A stretch of DNA of 64,000 nucleotides, taken from Novosphingobium sp. RL4 (GTDB taxonomy: Bacteria > Pseudomonadota > Alphaproteobacteria > Sphingomonadales > Sphingomonadaceae). Of this stretch, positions 43,216 to 53,438 are shown one piece after another. The notes beneath the pieces are model-generated. The model made no database searches. It was not told the DNA's origin and worked only from the letters and a program-made list of their open reading frames with translations. Position 1 is the first letter of the stretch; the number at the start of each line of letters is the position of its first letter. Where the stretch lies: the NCBI RefSeq assembly GCF_035658495.1, contig NZ_CP141944.1:646001-710000 (forward strand), in the 5' to 3' direction. The translations under genes were made by a program, and so were the position numbers.

Positions 43216-44937
43216 TCACTTTCCCGCCTCGTCCTTGGCCGGGATCACGCGGTCCTTGGACGCCGACCATGCCAATTGACCGCCGATCCACGTTTCAAGC
43301 ACGCGGGTAGCGCGAAGCTTCTCGGGCGTGGCCAGCATCGGGTCGGCATCGACGAACAGAAAATCGGCCCGATATCCCTTGGCGATGCGACCCAGGCGAT
43401 CCTCCGCGAACATCGCGTAGGCTGCCCCGGTTGTATAGGCATTGAGCGCGGCTTCGCGGCTGAGCGCTTCCTGCGGCTGCCAGCCGTTGAAGGGCTGCCC
43501 GTCTGCCCCCTGGCGGGTGATGGCAACGGCAAGGCCGACGAAAGGCTGCGAAGGCTCCACCGGCGTGTCGGAACCGAAGGCCAGCGTTGCCCCCGCTGCC
43601 GCGATCGATTTCCACGCATAGGCGCCGGCAAGGCGGTCAGGCCCGAGCCGGGCTTCCGCCATCGTGCGGTCCGAAGCTTCATGCTGGGGTTGCATGGAAG
43701 CTATCGTGCCGAATTTTCCGAAGCGGGCGATATCCGCAGGGTCCACGATCTGGGCATGTTCGATGCGCCAGCGCCGGTCGCCCTTGTAGGTCGCCGACAA
43801 GTCCTGGATCGAATCGAGCACGGTGGCGTTGGCCTGGTCGCCGATGGCGTGAACGGCGACCTGGAAGTGGTCCATCGCCGCGCGGCTCATGAGATTGCCG
43901 AGCTGGGTCTCGTTCAGGCGCGGAAGGCCCTTGTTGTTCGGCGCATCGGCGTAGGGCCGCTTGAGCCAGGCCCCTCGCGAACCCAGCGCACCGTCGAGGT
44001 AGAGCTTCACCCCGTTCATCTTCAGCCGGTCTTCATAGAGCCACGGCGTGGGGCGGGGGCCGCCGATCAGCGCCATGTTGTCGATGCCGTCGGCATAGCT
44101 GACGATGCGGATGCGCAGGTGCCCCGAATCGGCGGCACGGCGCATGGCCTGCCAGTCCTCGATCGAAGTGCCCATGTCCGCGATCGCGGTGACTCCCTGG
44201 GCGAGCAGAGCAAGCTGCGCTTCGCCAAGGGCGGTGTCGCGGTCCTCGGGGCGGGGCTTGGGCAGCTTCGTCTCGATCAGCGGCATGGCGCCGTCCACGA
44301 AGACGCCGGAGGGCTGCTTGCCCCCGGTGATGCGCAGGATTTCGCCGCCGGGCGGGGTGGCTGTCGTCGCGGTGATGCCGGCGGCCGAGATGGCGGCACC
44401 GTTGGCCCAGCCGGCATGGCCGTCCACGCGGGTCAGCCAGGCGGGCCTGCCGCCCGTCACCCGGTCGAGTTCGGCGGCGGTGGGCATGCGGTCCAGGCCC
44501 CATTGTACCTGGTTCCACCCGCTGCCGAGGATCCACGGCGCGTCCGGGTGCGCCGCAGCCCAGGCGGCGACGCGGGAAAGCGCCTCGTCGAGCGATTTCG
44601 TGGCCGAGAGGTCCAGCGTCATCTTCGCGAAGCCGGTGCCCATGACATGGCCGTGCGCATCTATCATGCCGGGCACGATCACGCGGCCCTTACCGTCCAC
44701 CTGATAGTCGACCTTCTTGGGCCGCTTGTCGCCATGGCGGTAGACTTCGGCGATGCGGCCGTCATTGGCGATCAGGAAGCCTTCGAAGCGCTCCACGCCG
44801 CCCTTGCCGTCGGGCGTGACGCCATCGACGTTATCGACGAGAACGTCGGCATGGGCTTTCGAGGCCAGCACCGGGGATGCGGCGATGGCCGTGGAGGCGA
44901 GCAGCAGCGCGAAGGCTGCGCCGTTCCGTGAATTCAC
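43216..44937 (-). CDS. exported amidohydrolase (YtcJ-like)
   Basis: A 573-residue metal-dependent hydrolase of the amidohydrolase-3 group with a signal peptide (about 1-25, ending VLAS). Metal ligands fit GMIDAHGHVMG (His), GVKLYLDGALGSRGA (Lys, carbamylated in relatives), AVHAIGDQAN (His), WRIEHAQIV (His) and FGSDTPVEP (Asp). The GTG start overlaps the stop of the dehydrogenase gene (GTGA). The substrate is unknown; relatives act on N-substituted formamides or similar amides. Confidence 0.9.
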   Translation of the reverse strand: MNSRNGAAFALLLASTAIAASPVLASKAHADVLVDNVDGVTPDGKGGVERFEGFLIANDGRIAEVYRHGDKRPKKVDYQVDGKGRVIVPGMIDAHGHVMGTGFAKMTLDLSATKSLDEALSRVAAWAAAHPDAPWILGSGWNQVQWGLDRMPTAAELDRVTGGRPAWLTRVDGHAGWANGAAISAAGITATTATPPGGEILRITGGKQPSGVFVDGAMPLIETKLPKPRPEDRDTALGEAQLALLAQGVTAIADMGTSIEDWQAMRRAADSGHLRIRIVSYADGIDNMALIGGPRPTPWLYEDRLKMNGVKLYLDGALGSRGAWLKRPYADAPNNKGLPRLNETQLGNLMSRAAMDHFQVAVHAIGDQANATVLDSIQDLSATYKGDRRWRIEHAQIVDPADIARFGKFGTIASMQPQHEASDRTMAEARLGPDRLAGAYAWKSIAAAGATLAFGSDTPVEPSQPFVGLAVAITRQGADGQPFNGWQPQEALSREAALNAYTTGAAYAMFAEDRLGRIAKGYRADFLFVDADPMLATPEKLRATRVLETWIGGQLAWSASKDRVIPAKDEAGK

Positions 44938-45830
44938 TTGCTGCCCTTCTTCGGGAGGCGCTTGATGATGGCGCTGGTATCGAGACGGCCGCCGCCCTGT
45001 GCCTGGATGTCGGCGAAGAACTGGTCGATCAGCGCGGCAACGGGAAGCGAGACGCCGAGCCCGCGTCCCTCATCAAGGCTGAGGCCGAGATCCTTGCGCA
45101 TCCAGTCGATCGCGAAGCCGAAATCGAAATCGTCGGCGTTCATCGAGTGCCAGCGATTGTCCATCTGCCAGGACTGCGCCGCGCCGCCGGAAATCGCCTC
45201 GTAGACCTTGTCCATGTCGAGATGGGAGGCCTGTGCGAAGCGCACGGCTTCGGCCAGCGCGGCGACATTGCCGGCGATGCAGATCTGGTTGGCCATCTTG
45301 GCGATCTGGCCGGAGCCCGCCTTGCCGACGTGGACGATGCGGCTGGAATAGGCCTCCATCACCGGATGCGCGGCTTCGACGGCTTCATCGCGGCCGCCGC
45401 ACATCAGGGTGAGCGTGCCCTTTTCGGCGCCGATCTGCGATCCGGTCATCGGTGCGTCCACGCAATGGATGCGCAGGTCCCGCGCCTCGACCGAGATCTG
45501 GCGGGCGATGCGTGCCGAGACGGTGGTGTGATCGATGAACACGCCGCCTTTCTTGAGCATGCGGAACACGCCGTTCGGGCCGAGCACGACTTCCGAGAGA
45601 TCGTCGTCGTTGCCCACGCAGGTTATCACCACGTCGGCGTCCTGCGCCGCATGGGCAGGGTTGGCGGCAATGCGATGGGCAAGGCCCGGATTGTCTTCGG
45701 ACCACTTGCGCGCCCGCTCGGGCGAGCGGTTGAAGATGGTGAGTTCGTGTCCGGCCAGCGCGATATGCCGCGCGATCGCGCCGCCCATCACACCCAGCCC
45801 GATGAAGGAAACCTTGCGTTTTTCGCTCAT
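44934..45830 (-). CDS. NAD(P)-dependent beta-hydroxyacid dehydrogenase
   Basis: A 298-residue member of the 3-hydroxyisobutyrate dehydrogenase family. The Rossmann loop GLGVMGGAIA is at about 11-20. The substrate motif DAPMTGSQIGAEKGTL and the catalytic Lys in GSGQIAKMANQ follow. Usual substrates are 3-hydroxyisobutyrate, tartronate semialdehyde or related acids; which one cannot be told. First gene of a two-gene operon with the amidohydrolase. Confidence 0.9.
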   Translation of the reverse strand: MSEKRKVSFIGLGVMGGAIARHIALAGHELTIFNRSPERARKWSEDNPGLAHRIAANPAHAAQDADVVITCVGNDDDLSEVVLGPNGVFRMLKKGGVFIDHTTVSARIARQISVEARDLRIHCVDAPMTGSQIGAEKGTLTLMCGGRDEAVEAAHPVMEAYSSRIVHVGKAGSGQIAKMANQICIAGNVAALAEAVRFAQASHLDMDKVYEAISGGAAQSWQMDNRWHSMNADDFDFGFAIDWMRKDLGLSLDEGRGLGVSLPVAALIDQFFADIQAQGGGRLDTSAIIKRLPKKGSK

Positions 45831-46061
45831 GGCAAGGGTTCTAGCGGTTTTTGCACGAAAGCAAACCGCAAGCGGGATCGAATCTGTTCGTTCCGGGGTG
45901 GAACATGCGCCTGCACGGCGTCAACGGCGAGCGGCGTTGCGATCTGGGCATGTCTTCGGTAGCGGCATTCCGGACAATAATATTACCCGGTTGATCGCGG
46001 CCGGGAATTTTTCCGAACGCTTTGCTTTCCATTTGTCCCGCTTTCCGTTAGGCGCGGCGCC

Positions 46062-47315
46062 ATGGAACAGCCATTGCTCAAGATCGCCGCGGAGCCTCAA
46101 GAGGCCCTGCTGACTGCCGAAGACATTCGTGCGGCGGCCGAGCGCATTATCGGCAAGGTCGTCCACACGCCGACGCTCTATTCGAAGACGCTCAGCGCGA
46201 TCACCGGCGCCGATATCTGGCTCAAGTTCGAAAACCTCCAGTTCACCGCCGCCTACAAGGAACGCGGCGCGCTCAATGCCCTTCTTCTGCTTGACGACGA
46301 GCGCAAATCGCGAGGCGTGATCGCGGCCTCGGCTGGCAACCATGCGCAGGGCCTGTCCTATCACGGCACCCGGCTCGGCGTGCCGGTTACCATCGTGATG
46401 CCGCGCACCACCCCCACCGTGAAAGTCATGCAGACCGAGAGCGTGGGCGGGAAAGTGGTCCTGGAGGGTGAGAGCTTCGATGAGGCTTATGCCCATGCCC
46501 GCAAGCTGGAAACCGAACTCGGCCTGACCTTCATCCACCCCTTCGATCATCCGCACGTCGCCGCAGGGCAGGGCACCGTCGCGCTTGAAATGCTGGAGGA
46601 CGTACCGGAAATCGATACGCTGGTGCTGCCGATCGGCGGCGGCGGCCTTGCCACCGGGATGGGTACGGCCGCCCGCGCGATCAAGCCGGATATCCGCCTC
46701 GTCGGTGTCGAGGCGCAGCTCTATCCCTCGATGTACAACCTGCTCAAGGGCACCAGCCTGCCGATCGGCGGCGATACGCTGGCGGAAGGTATCGCGGTCT
46801 TCGCGCCCGGCCAGTTCACCTCGTCGGTGCTGCGCGAACTGCTCGACGAGTTCCTGCTGGTAAGCGAATCAGGCATCGAGAGCGCGCTGGCGCTCCTGCT
46901 CCAGATCGAGAAGACGCTGGTGGAAGGCGCCGGCGCCACCGGGCTCGCGGCGGTCATGGCCAACCGCGAACTGTTCGCGGGCCGCAAGGTGGGCATCGTC
47001 CTGTCGGGCGGCAACATCGATACCCGTCTGCTGGCGAACGTGCTGCTGCGCGACCTTGCCCGCTCCGGCCGGCTTGCGCGCCTGCGGATCGGCCTTCAGG
47101 ACCGTGCCGGCGCGCTGTTCAAGGTCGCCAAGGTGTTCCACGAGCATAATGTCAACATCATCGAGGTGTTCCACCAGCGCATCTTCACGCACCTGCCCGC
47201 CAAGGGCCTGGTGACCGAGATCGAGTGCGAGGCGCGCGACAAGGCCCAGCTCGACGCGCTCGTCGCGGGGCTGCGGCGTGAAGGCTACGAAGTGAAGCAG
47301 GTCGAGACCGAGTAG
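46062..47315 (+). CDS. ilvA: threonine ammonia-lyase with ACT domain
   Basis: A 417-residue PLP enzyme converting threonine to 2-oxobutanoate. The Schiff-base Lys66 is in FTAAYKERGA, the pyridoxal phosphate loop is GGGG at about 193, and SAGNHAQG binds substrate. A single C-terminal ACT domain (about 335-412, LRIGLQDRAGALFKVAKVF) suggests allosteric control. The length fits the one-ACT class found in alphaproteobacteria, not E. coli IlvA with its two ACT repeats. The gene is monocistronic, with a strong terminator. Confidence 0.92.
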   Translation: MEQPLLKIAAEPQEALLTAEDIRAAAERIIGKVVHTPTLYSKTLSAITGADIWLKFENLQFTAAYKERGALNALLLLDDERKSRGVIAASAGNHAQGLSYHGTRLGVPVTIVMPRTTPTVKVMQTESVGGKVVLEGESFDEAYAHARKLETELGLTFIHPFDHPHVAAGQGTVALEMLEDVPEIDTLVLPIGGGGLATGMGTAARAIKPDIRLVGVEAQLYPSMYNLLKGTSLPIGGDTLAEGIAVFAPGQFTSSVLRELLDEFLLVSESGIESALALLLQIEKTLVEGAGATGLAAVMANRELFAGRKVGIVLSGGNIDTRLLANVLLRDLARSGRLARLRIGLQDRAGALFKVAKVFHEHNVNIIEVFHQRIFTHLPAKGLVTEIECEARDKAQLDALVAGLRREGYEVKQVETE

Positions 47316-47350
47316 TTATCGGCCCGAACGGCATTCATCCGGATCAACGC

Positions 47351-47397
47351 AAAAGGCGGCGGAGGGGCATTCCCTCCGCCGCCTTTTGCTTTTTTCG
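47351..47397 (+). terminator. rho-independent terminator of ilvA
   Basis: A perfect 16-bp stem: AAAAGGCGGCGGAGGG (47351-47366) and its complement (47372-47387), loop GCATT, followed by GCTTTTTT. Confidence 0.92.
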
Positions 47398-47635
47398 GAC
47401 AAGCGGCAGTGTTAACTGTGTGGGCCATATCTGCTAACGGTCACAGGCTGGAAAGAACCGATCCGGGACAACCTGACGAAAACGGAACCCACTTGGTCAC
47501 GATTCAGGCGAGGCTGAACCGGATTCGTGGTTAAAACGCTTTCAACAGCCCCATCGGCTATGCATATTCAGGGCTAACGCGGAGAATCCCCCGGGAGGGG
47601 CGGCTTTCCATCAGTCTAGAGGATAACCTTCGTCC
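47398..47635. other. intergenic region before bpt, no firm element
   Basis: With the terminator, the ilvA-bpt gap is 320 bp. I see no gene. A TTAA-N7-TCAAC string at 47531-47546 is one base from a CtrA-type site, and CAGGCTGGAAAGAACCG (47445-47461) nearly repeats a string at 34809-34825. Neither is convincing. A GC-rich imperfect stem lies at about 47585-47605, near the bpt start. Confidence 0.35.
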
Positions 47636-48475
47636 GTGACGGCACCCGTTCGTTTTCCCCGGTTCTTCGTGACCAGCCCGGCCCCGTGCCCCTATCTGCC
47701 GGGCCGCAGCGAACGGAAAGTGTTCACCGAACTCAAGGGCCCTCACGCCGATTCGCTGAACGACGCGCTGGGCCGCATCGGCTTCCGCCGCAGCCAGACG
47801 GTGGCCTATCGCCCGTCCTGCCTCGATTGCAACGCTTGCGTCTCGGTGCGGGTGGTCGCGGATGAATTCGTCGCCTCCAGCACCCAGAAGCGCCTGATGA
47901 AGCGCAACGGCGATCTGGTCGCCACGGTCTGCCGGCCATGGTCCACCAGCGAACAGTTCGAACTGCTCCAGAGCTATCTCTCGGTGCGCCATCCCGAAGG
48001 CGGGATGACCTCGATGGACGAAGTGGACTTTGCGGACATGGTCGAACATACCCCCGTCACCAGCTACGTCATCGAGTATCGCGAACCTTCGGTGGACGGC
48101 GTTACGCCGGGTCGTCTCGTCGGCGCCTGCCTGACCGACCGCCAGTGCGACGGTCTGTCGATGATCTACAGCTTCTACGATCCCCATCACGAAGCGCGGC
48201 AGGGGCTGGGGACCTACATCATCCTCGATCATATCCAGCGTGCCACCGAGATGGGGCTATCCTACGTCTACCTTGGTTACTGGGTCGAAGGCTCGCCGCG
48301 GATGCAGTACAAGGTGCGCTTCCGCCCCATGGAAAAGCTCGGCCGCACCGGATGGGAGCGTCTCGCCGCCGAGGATCAGGAACGCCTGATCGCCGCCGCC
48401 GTGGCCAATCCCCGCAGCCGTGCCGACGTGGGCGAAGGTGTGCGCAAGGACGGCGTGCCCTCCATCGCCCAGTAA
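47636..48475 (+). CDS. bpt: aspartate/glutamate leucyltransferase Bpt
   Basis: A 279-residue aminoacyl-tRNA-protein transferase that adds Leu to N-terminal Asp or Glu, feeding ClpS/ClpAP degradation. The N-terminal ATE domain has [13 protein letters not shown] with three Cys; [14 protein letters not shown] precedes it. The C-terminal domain has the GNAT-like [23 protein letters not shown] and [18 protein letters not shown]. The start is GTG with a modest AGAGG site further upstream. It is convergent with the lysozyme gene, 12 bp apart. Confidence 0.94.
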   Translation: MTAPVRFPRFFVTSPAPCPYLPGRSERKVFTELKGPHADSLNDALGRIGFRRSQTVAYRPSCLDCNACVSVRVVADEFVASSTQKRLMKRNGDLVATVCRPWSTSEQFELLQSYLSVRHPEGGMTSMDEVDFADMVEHTPVTSYVIEYREPSVDGVTPGRLVGACLTDRQCDGLSMIYSFYDPHHEARQGLGTYIILDHIQRATEMGLSYVYLGYWVEGSPRMQYKVRFRPMEKLGRTGWERLAAEDQERLIAAAVANPRSRADVGEGVRKDGVPSIAQ

Positions 48476-48487
48476 GCGCGGTATCCT

Positions 48488-49081
48488 TCAGGCGAGGGCG
48501 TAAAGCTTGGCTTCGTCCTCGCGCCTGCGTTTCAGGCCTTCCAGCACCTTGCCGTCATTGTAGATCCATTTCCCGAACTGCGCCGCCGCTTCGGCGAAGC
48601 GGCCCTCCCTGTGCAGGCGGGTGAGCGTGGCCTTGGCGATGGCCCCGGTGTTGTAGTGGAAAGAGACCAGCGCATTGAACTGGTTGGGCGTGGTGGCCGC
48701 GCCGCCGATTGCCGTGCGGACCTGGCGGACGTAACGCTCGATCTCGCTTTCGAACCGGGCGTCACACTGAGCCTGCGTCCAGACTGTGCCCGGACCGATA
48801 TCGGTGCCGGTCGATCCCCAGCCGATGGTCCAGGGCTTGCCGTCCCTGCTGCCGGGATCGGGGTAGGCTTCGAAAAGGCCATCGGCGCGGCGCCTGGCGC
48901 AACCCTCCCATTTGTGGATCAGCGCGCGGCCGGACGCGCCGAGGGTGGGAACGGCGGCGGCGGGCGGTTCCTCGCCCAGTCCCCGGTCGATCGCGGCGTC
49001 CAGCGCGATGACGTCGGCGGCGGTGAACCCGCGGCCGAGCAACTGTCGAACTTCGTCGAAAATCGGCTTGCGATCGAGCAT
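48488..49081 (-). CDS. GH24 (T4-type) lysozyme
   Basis: A 197-residue peptidoglycan muramidase. A helical N-terminal stretch (about 5-35, FDEVRQLLGRGFTAADVIAL) with no signal peptide is followed by the GH24 domain with catalytic Glu59 (IHKWEG), Asp75 (EAYPDPG) and Thr85 (WTIGWGSTG). The C-terminal region (FNALVSFHYNTGAIAKATL) is typical of phage endolysins. No other phage gene lies nearby, so this is a domesticated or solitary gene. The lack of a secretion signal leaves open how it reaches peptidoglycan. Confidence 0.9.
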   Translation of the reverse strand: MLDRKPIFDEVRQLLGRGFTAADVIALDAAIDRGLGEEPPAAAVPTLGASGRALIHKWEGCARRRADGLFEAYPDPGSRDGKPWTIGWGSTGTDIGPGTVWTQAQCDARFESEIERYVRQVRTAIGGAATTPNQFNALVSFHYNTGAIAKATLTRLHREGRFAEAAAQFGKWIYNDGKVLEGLKRRREDEAKLYALA

Positions 49082-49167
49082 CTGCCTCTCCTTGCTGGTG
49101 GGAAAGGCCGATCAAGTAAGCCGGACCGGGGGGTGTAGGAAAATGGTTTTTACAGGCGCGGGCCCGA

Positions 49168-49743
49168 TCAGAGCTTCTTCAGCACACCGTTGACCGGGAT
49201 CGCGATGCTGGAACCGCCCGCCACGGGATCGCCGTCGAAGCTCGCCTGCGTGCCGTCCTCGGCGGTCACGGTCACGGTAGGGCCGGCCTGCGTGAAGGTC
49301 AGGGTGCCGCCGCCCAGCGTGGGAATCTCGATCTTGCCGTCCTTGCTGGCCTTGATGGCCGCGGAAATGTCCTGCGGCGTCATGTAGCCGGTCAGCATGT
49401 GGTCCTTGATGAGCGCGGCAAGGGCGGCATGGTCGTCCGCCTCGGTAAGCTTCTTGGCCGGATCGCCCAGCTTCGCGAAAGCGTCGTCCTCCGGCGCGAT
49501 AAGGGTATAGCTGGCCTTCTCGCGGAACACGCCTTCGATGCCGGTTTCCTTGAGCGCTTCGGCCACGGTCTGCAGCCCGTCCGTATTGTCGAGCGCATCG
49601 GGCAGCGATGCTGACGCCGGCGTCGTGCCATCCGCCGCGGACGTCGCGCCGGCCTGTTCCCCGGCGCCGTCCTTCCCCGAACAGGCGGCAAGCGAGAGCC
49701 CCGCAGCGGCGAGCAGCACGATTCCGATACCTTCCTTGCGCAT
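49168..49743 (-). CDS. fasciclin-domain lipoprotein
   Basis: A 191-residue protein with lipobox LSLAAC (Cys21), an Ala/Gly-rich linker, then one fasciclin (FAS1) domain (about 55-190): LQTVAEALKETGIEGVF, YTLIAPEDDAFAKLGD, LIKDHMLTGYMTPQDI and a final SSIAIPVNGVLKKL. FAS1 proteins mediate adhesion or surface interactions. The start is the ATG before the signal peptide. It lies 22 bp downstream of the 388-residue gene on the same strand, so they are likely co-transcribed. Confidence 0.9.
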   Translation of the reverse strand: MRKEGIGIVLLAAAGLSLAACSGKDGAGEQAGATSAADGTTPASASLPDALDNTDGLQTVAEALKETGIEGVFREKASYTLIAPEDDAFAKLGDPAKKLTEADDHAALAALIKDHMLTGYMTPQDISAAIKASKDGKIEIPTLGGGTLTFTQAGPTVTVTAEDGTQASFDGDPVAGGSSIAIPVNGVLKKL

Positions 49744-49765
49744 GTACTTCCTCCAGTAACGCCGG

Positions 49766-50932
49766 TCAGGCGAGCAGTTCGATAGCCGCCCGGACAAGGC
49801 GTGTGGCCGGATCGAGCTGGTAGATATAGCCGTCGCTGTAGCGGTAGAGTGCGTCCGTCCCGTCCGAATACTGATCGCGGTAGCCGTAGGGCACGTTGTA
49901 GACGTCATAGCCCGCTGGCATGGCCTGGCCGACCTGTACACGACTGCCGACGAGCAGCGCGGCAATTCCGGTGATCGCGGCATTTTCGGGTTTCACCCGG
50001 TAGATCGTGTTGTCGTAGTAGCGATAGGAGCCTTCGGAACCGAGGCCGTAATAGCTCGTGTAATAGCCCGGCAGCGCTACCGGCTTGTAGGTTCCCGGCC
50101 AGTTCCGCCCTACCGCCAGCGCACCGCCCAGCAGGGGTACGTAGCTGGCCACGGAATTGCCCGTGCCGATGCGCAGCATGTAGCCGTCCGCATAGCGATA
50201 ACGCGTCTCGTCGTCATAGCCGCGCGAGAACCAGCCGGGGTCATGCCATGCATGGCTGGGAGGATGCGTTTCGGCGGGGAGCTTGCAGCCGGCGAACTTC
50301 CGATCGAGCCCAGGCGGGCAGCCATTGAAATGCGGCTGCCTGTCGGCGGCGGCCCATCCCATGTCGTCCTTCCGGGTGACGACCCGTACCCGGTCGTTGG
50401 TGGGGACGCGGAATTCGCGGCCATGTGCGTCCTTGTAACCGATCTCGCGGATATCCTCCCGGCGCGCGGGCTGGCCCGGCCGTGGGGTTTCCGGGCGGGC
50501 GCCGTCAGGCTGGCGCTCGTTGTTCTTTTTCATTTGCTCGGGATGGGACTGGCCAGGCTGTTCGCGCCGCGCCTGATCCTGCTGGCGCTGCTCTCGCCGG
50601 GCGGTTTCGCGGTTTTGCGCCTCGGCGGATGCGCGCTGCTCCGGGCTCGTGCGGCCCGGCTGGTCGCGGCTGGACTGCTCCCGATTCCCCTCCTCTCGAC
50701 TCCCCTGTTCGCGAGGTGCCTGATCCCGAGGGGGTGCTTCCTTGCGGGCTTGCTCGGCGTGCTGCTGTTCGGAGCGTTGCTGCTGTTGGCGGGCTTCCGG
50801 TCGATCGGGCCGGCGCCCGCTCTCGGCAGGCCTATCTCCCGAAGGCCGATCTCCGGCAGGCTGGGCAACGGCAGAACCGGCGGCAAGCGCCAGAGCGGCA
50901 GCCCCCGCAAGCCATGTGCAATTCCTGGGCAT
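49766..50932 (-). CDS. secreted repeat protein with charged linker, unrecognised
   Basis: A 388-residue protein of unknown function. The signal peptide is about 1-23. Residues 24-160 are extremely rich in Arg, Gln, Glu and Pro and probably disordered. The C-terminal part holds three copies of a unit of about 60 residues that begins YRYxDxxxY: at 245 (YRYADGYMLRIG), 303 (YRYYDNTIYRVKP) and 363 (YRYSDGYIYQLDP, truncated by the C-terminus). A GCPPGLDRKFAGC segment at about 205 could form a disulfide. It precedes the fasciclin lipoprotein, which suggests a cell-surface role. Confidence 0.78.
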   Translation of the reverse strand: MPRNCTWLAGAAALALAAGSAVAQPAGDRPSGDRPAESGRRPDRPEARQQQQRSEQQHAEQARKEAPPRDQAPREQGSREEGNREQSSRDQPGRTSPEQRASAEAQNRETARREQRQQDQARREQPGQSHPEQMKKNNERQPDGARPETPRPGQPARREDIREIGYKDAHGREFRVPTNDRVRVVTRKDDMGWAAADRQPHFNGCPPGLDRKFAGCKLPAETHPPSHAWHDPGWFSRGYDDETRYRYADGYMLRIGTGNSVASYVPLLGGALAVGRNWPGTYKPVALPGYYTSYYGLGSEGSYRYYDNTIYRVKPENAAITGIAALLVGSRVQVGQAMPAGYDVYNVPYGYRDQYSDGTDALYRYSDGYIYQLDPATRLVRAAIELLA

Positions 50933-51044
50933 CGCTGCTTCTCCTTTTCGGCGAAGGGAAACGCGGGGCGACGATAGCTGTTCCAGACTGGGTTGTCGTC
51001 AACCGCCGTAACGGAACGTCGCGCGGCAAGAGCATATGACCTAA

Positions 51045-51076
51045 CGAAAAGGGCGCCCGGATTGCTCCGGGCGCCC
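51045..51076 (-). terminator. terminator of glnA
   Basis: Read on the minus strand, a perfect 10-bp stem GGGCGCCCGG (51076-51067 with 51060-51051, 6-base loop) is followed by TTTTCGTTAG. It lies about 45 bp after the glnA stop. Confidence 0.85.
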
Positions 51077-51121
51077 CACTCGGCGAACTGATGCTCCTTC
51101 CCCGAAGGGGAGGAGGCGCGA

Positions 51122-52531
51122 TCAGGCGCTGTAATACATGTCGAACTCGACGGCCGACGGCGTGGTTTCCCAGCGCAGCACTTCCGGCCACTTCAGTTCG
51201 AGGTACGATTCGATCTGGTCGACGGTGAACACGCCGCCTTCGAGAAGGAAGGCATGGTCGGCCTGGAGCGAATCGAGCGCTTCACGCAGCGAACCGCAGA
51301 CGGTCGGCACTTCGGCGAGTTCGGCCGGCGGCAGATCGTAGAGGTTCTTGTCCATGGCTTCGCCCGGGTGGATCTTGTTCTTGATCCCGTCGAGACCGGC
51401 CATGAGCAGCGCGGCGTAGCAGAGGTAGGGGTTGGCCATCGCGTCGGGGAAGCGGAATTCCACGCGCTTTGCCTTGTCACCCGCACCGTAGGGGATGCGG
51501 CACGAAGCGGAGCGGTTGCGGGCCGAGTAGGCCAGCAGCACCGGAGCTTCGTAGCCCGGCACCAGGCGCTTGTAGCTGTTGGTGGTCGGGTTGGTGAAGG
51601 CGTTCAGGGCCTTGGCGTGCTTGATGACGCCGCCGATGAAGTACAGGCACATGTCCGACAGGCCGGCGTAGCCGTTACCGGCGAACAGCGGGTTACCCTT
51701 GTCCCAGATCGAGATGTGGGTGTGCATGCCCGAGCCGTTGTCCTTCATGATCGGCTTCGGCATGAACGTGGCGGTCTTGCCATATGCCTGTGCGACCATG
51801 TGGACGACGTACTTGTAGATCTGCATGCGGTCGGCAGTGGTGACCAGCGTGCCGAAGGTCAGGCCGAGTTCGTGCTGGGCAGCAGCCACTTCGTGGTGGT
51901 GCTTGTCGCAGGGCAGGCCCATTTCGAGCATGGTGGTGACCATCTCGCCGCGGATGTCCACGGCCGAGTCAACCGGAGCGACCGGGAAGTAGCCGCCCTT
52001 GGCGCGCGGACGGTGGGCAAGGTTGCCGGTGTCGTAGGACTTGTCCGAGTTGCCGGGCAGCTCGATGTCGTCGATCTTGAAGCCGTTGCCTTCGTAGCCG
52101 TCGTAGAACTTCACGTCGTCGAACATGAAGAATTCGGCTTCGGGGCCGACGTACACGGTGTCGCCGAAACCGGCCGACTTGACGAAGGCTTCGGCGCGCT
52201 TCGCGGTCGAGCGCGGGTCGCGGGCGTAGAGGTCACCGGTCGAGGGTTCCACGATGTCGCAGAACAGGATGAGCATCGGGGTGGCCGAGAACGGATCGAC
52301 GTAAACGGCGTCGAGGTCGGGCTTGAGGATCATGTCCGACTCGTTGATGGCCTTCCAGCCCTCGATCGACGAACCGTCGAACATCAGGCCGTCTTCCAGC
52401 TCGTCCTCGCCGAGGATCGAAGCGACCATGGTGAGGTGCTGCCACTTGCCCTTCGGGTCGGTGAAACGCAGATCAACCCACTCGATCTCTTCGTCCTTGA
52501 TCCTCTTGAGGACGTCCTTTGCACTAGCCAT
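51122..52531 (-). CDS. glnA: glutamine synthetase type I
   Basis: A 469-residue dodecameric enzyme assimilating ammonium. The beta-grasp domain is at the N-terminus. Metal and substrate motifs include [36 protein letters not shown] and [17 protein letters not shown]. The adenylylation Tyr398 ([10 protein letters not shown]) is kept, so GlnE control is likely. It is 168 bp downstream of glnB on the same strand, an order shared by most alphaproteobacteria. A strong terminator follows. Confidence 0.97.
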   Translation of the reverse strand: MASAKDVLKRIKDEEIEWVDLRFTDPKGKWQHLTMVASILGEDELEDGLMFDGSSIEGWKAINESDMILKPDLDAVYVDPFSATPMLILFCDIVEPSTGDLYARDPRSTAKRAEAFVKSAGFGDTVYVGPEAEFFMFDDVKFYDGYEGNGFKIDDIELPGNSDKSYDTGNLAHRPRAKGGYFPVAPVDSAVDIRGEMVTTMLEMGLPCDKHHHEVAAAQHELGLTFGTLVTTADRMQIYKYVVHMVAQAYGKTATFMPKPIMKDNGSGMHTHISIWDKGNPLFAGNGYAGLSDMCLYFIGGVIKHAKALNAFTNPTTNSYKRLVPGYEAPVLLAYSARNRSASCRIPYGAGDKAKRVEFRFPDAMANPYLCYAALLMAGLDGIKNKIHPGEAMDKNLYDLPPAELAEVPTVCGSLREALDSLQADHAFLLEGGVFTVDQIESYLELKWPEVLRWETTPSAVEFDMYYSA

Positions 52532-52699
52532 TAGAGTAGTCTCCAGTGATGCTCTTCCGATCCCGAAAGAGGCTTGGGTTTGTCATTGTCCACGGGACGT
52601 CCCCGGCCCCCGCCGGTTCATCCCGATCCGGCCGAAGCCGGGCAATAGGATTCCGGCCTGCGCCGGGATAAATGCGATAAGCGGGGGCTGACCCCTATA

Positions 52700-53218
<519 letters not shown>

Positions 53219-53340
53219 TCATGCGGGTAAGTACCCGGTTGGCGACATTATGTGTTCAAGATATGAGCACGCCCTGCCTTAAAATTGTGCATGGGCGTAA
53301 AAATGCCCTGGTAGGCGGGCTGGTGGGCAGACGTGGTTGG

Positions 53341-53395
53341 TTAACGCAAGAAGGCGCCGGAGACCGCGTGGGTTTCCGGCGCCTTCTTGCGTTAA
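53341..53395 (-). terminator. 21-bp perfect hairpin downstream of argC
   Basis: Arms 53341-53361 and 53375-53395 are perfectly complementary over 21 bp, with a 13-base loop. On the minus strand the 3' arm contains TTCTT, so it can terminate argC transcription before the glnB promoter region. The glnB-argC gap is 400 bp; beyond this hairpin and the sigma-54 site I see no gene in it. Confidence 0.8.
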
Positions 53396-53438
53396 GGATA
53401 TGTCGGAACGAAGTCGGCTCCCTGCCGACCAGGCGTTC

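Noticed and set aside
47445..47461. CAGGCTGGAAAGAACCG nearly repeating CAGGCTGGAAATGAACCG at 34809-34825.
   Set aside because: Only about 17 bases with an indel. The 23-bp palindrome array is not repeated at this second place, so chance similarity is likely.
47531..47546. TTAA-N7-TCAAC as a CtrA site before bpt.
   Set aside because: One mismatch to the consensus, a single copy, and no cell-cycle gene next to it; this is expected by chance.
48488..50932. A prophage or genomic island around the lysozyme gene.
   Set aside because: No integrase, terminase, capsid, holin, tRNA or attachment repeat is visible, and neighbouring composition is uniform.
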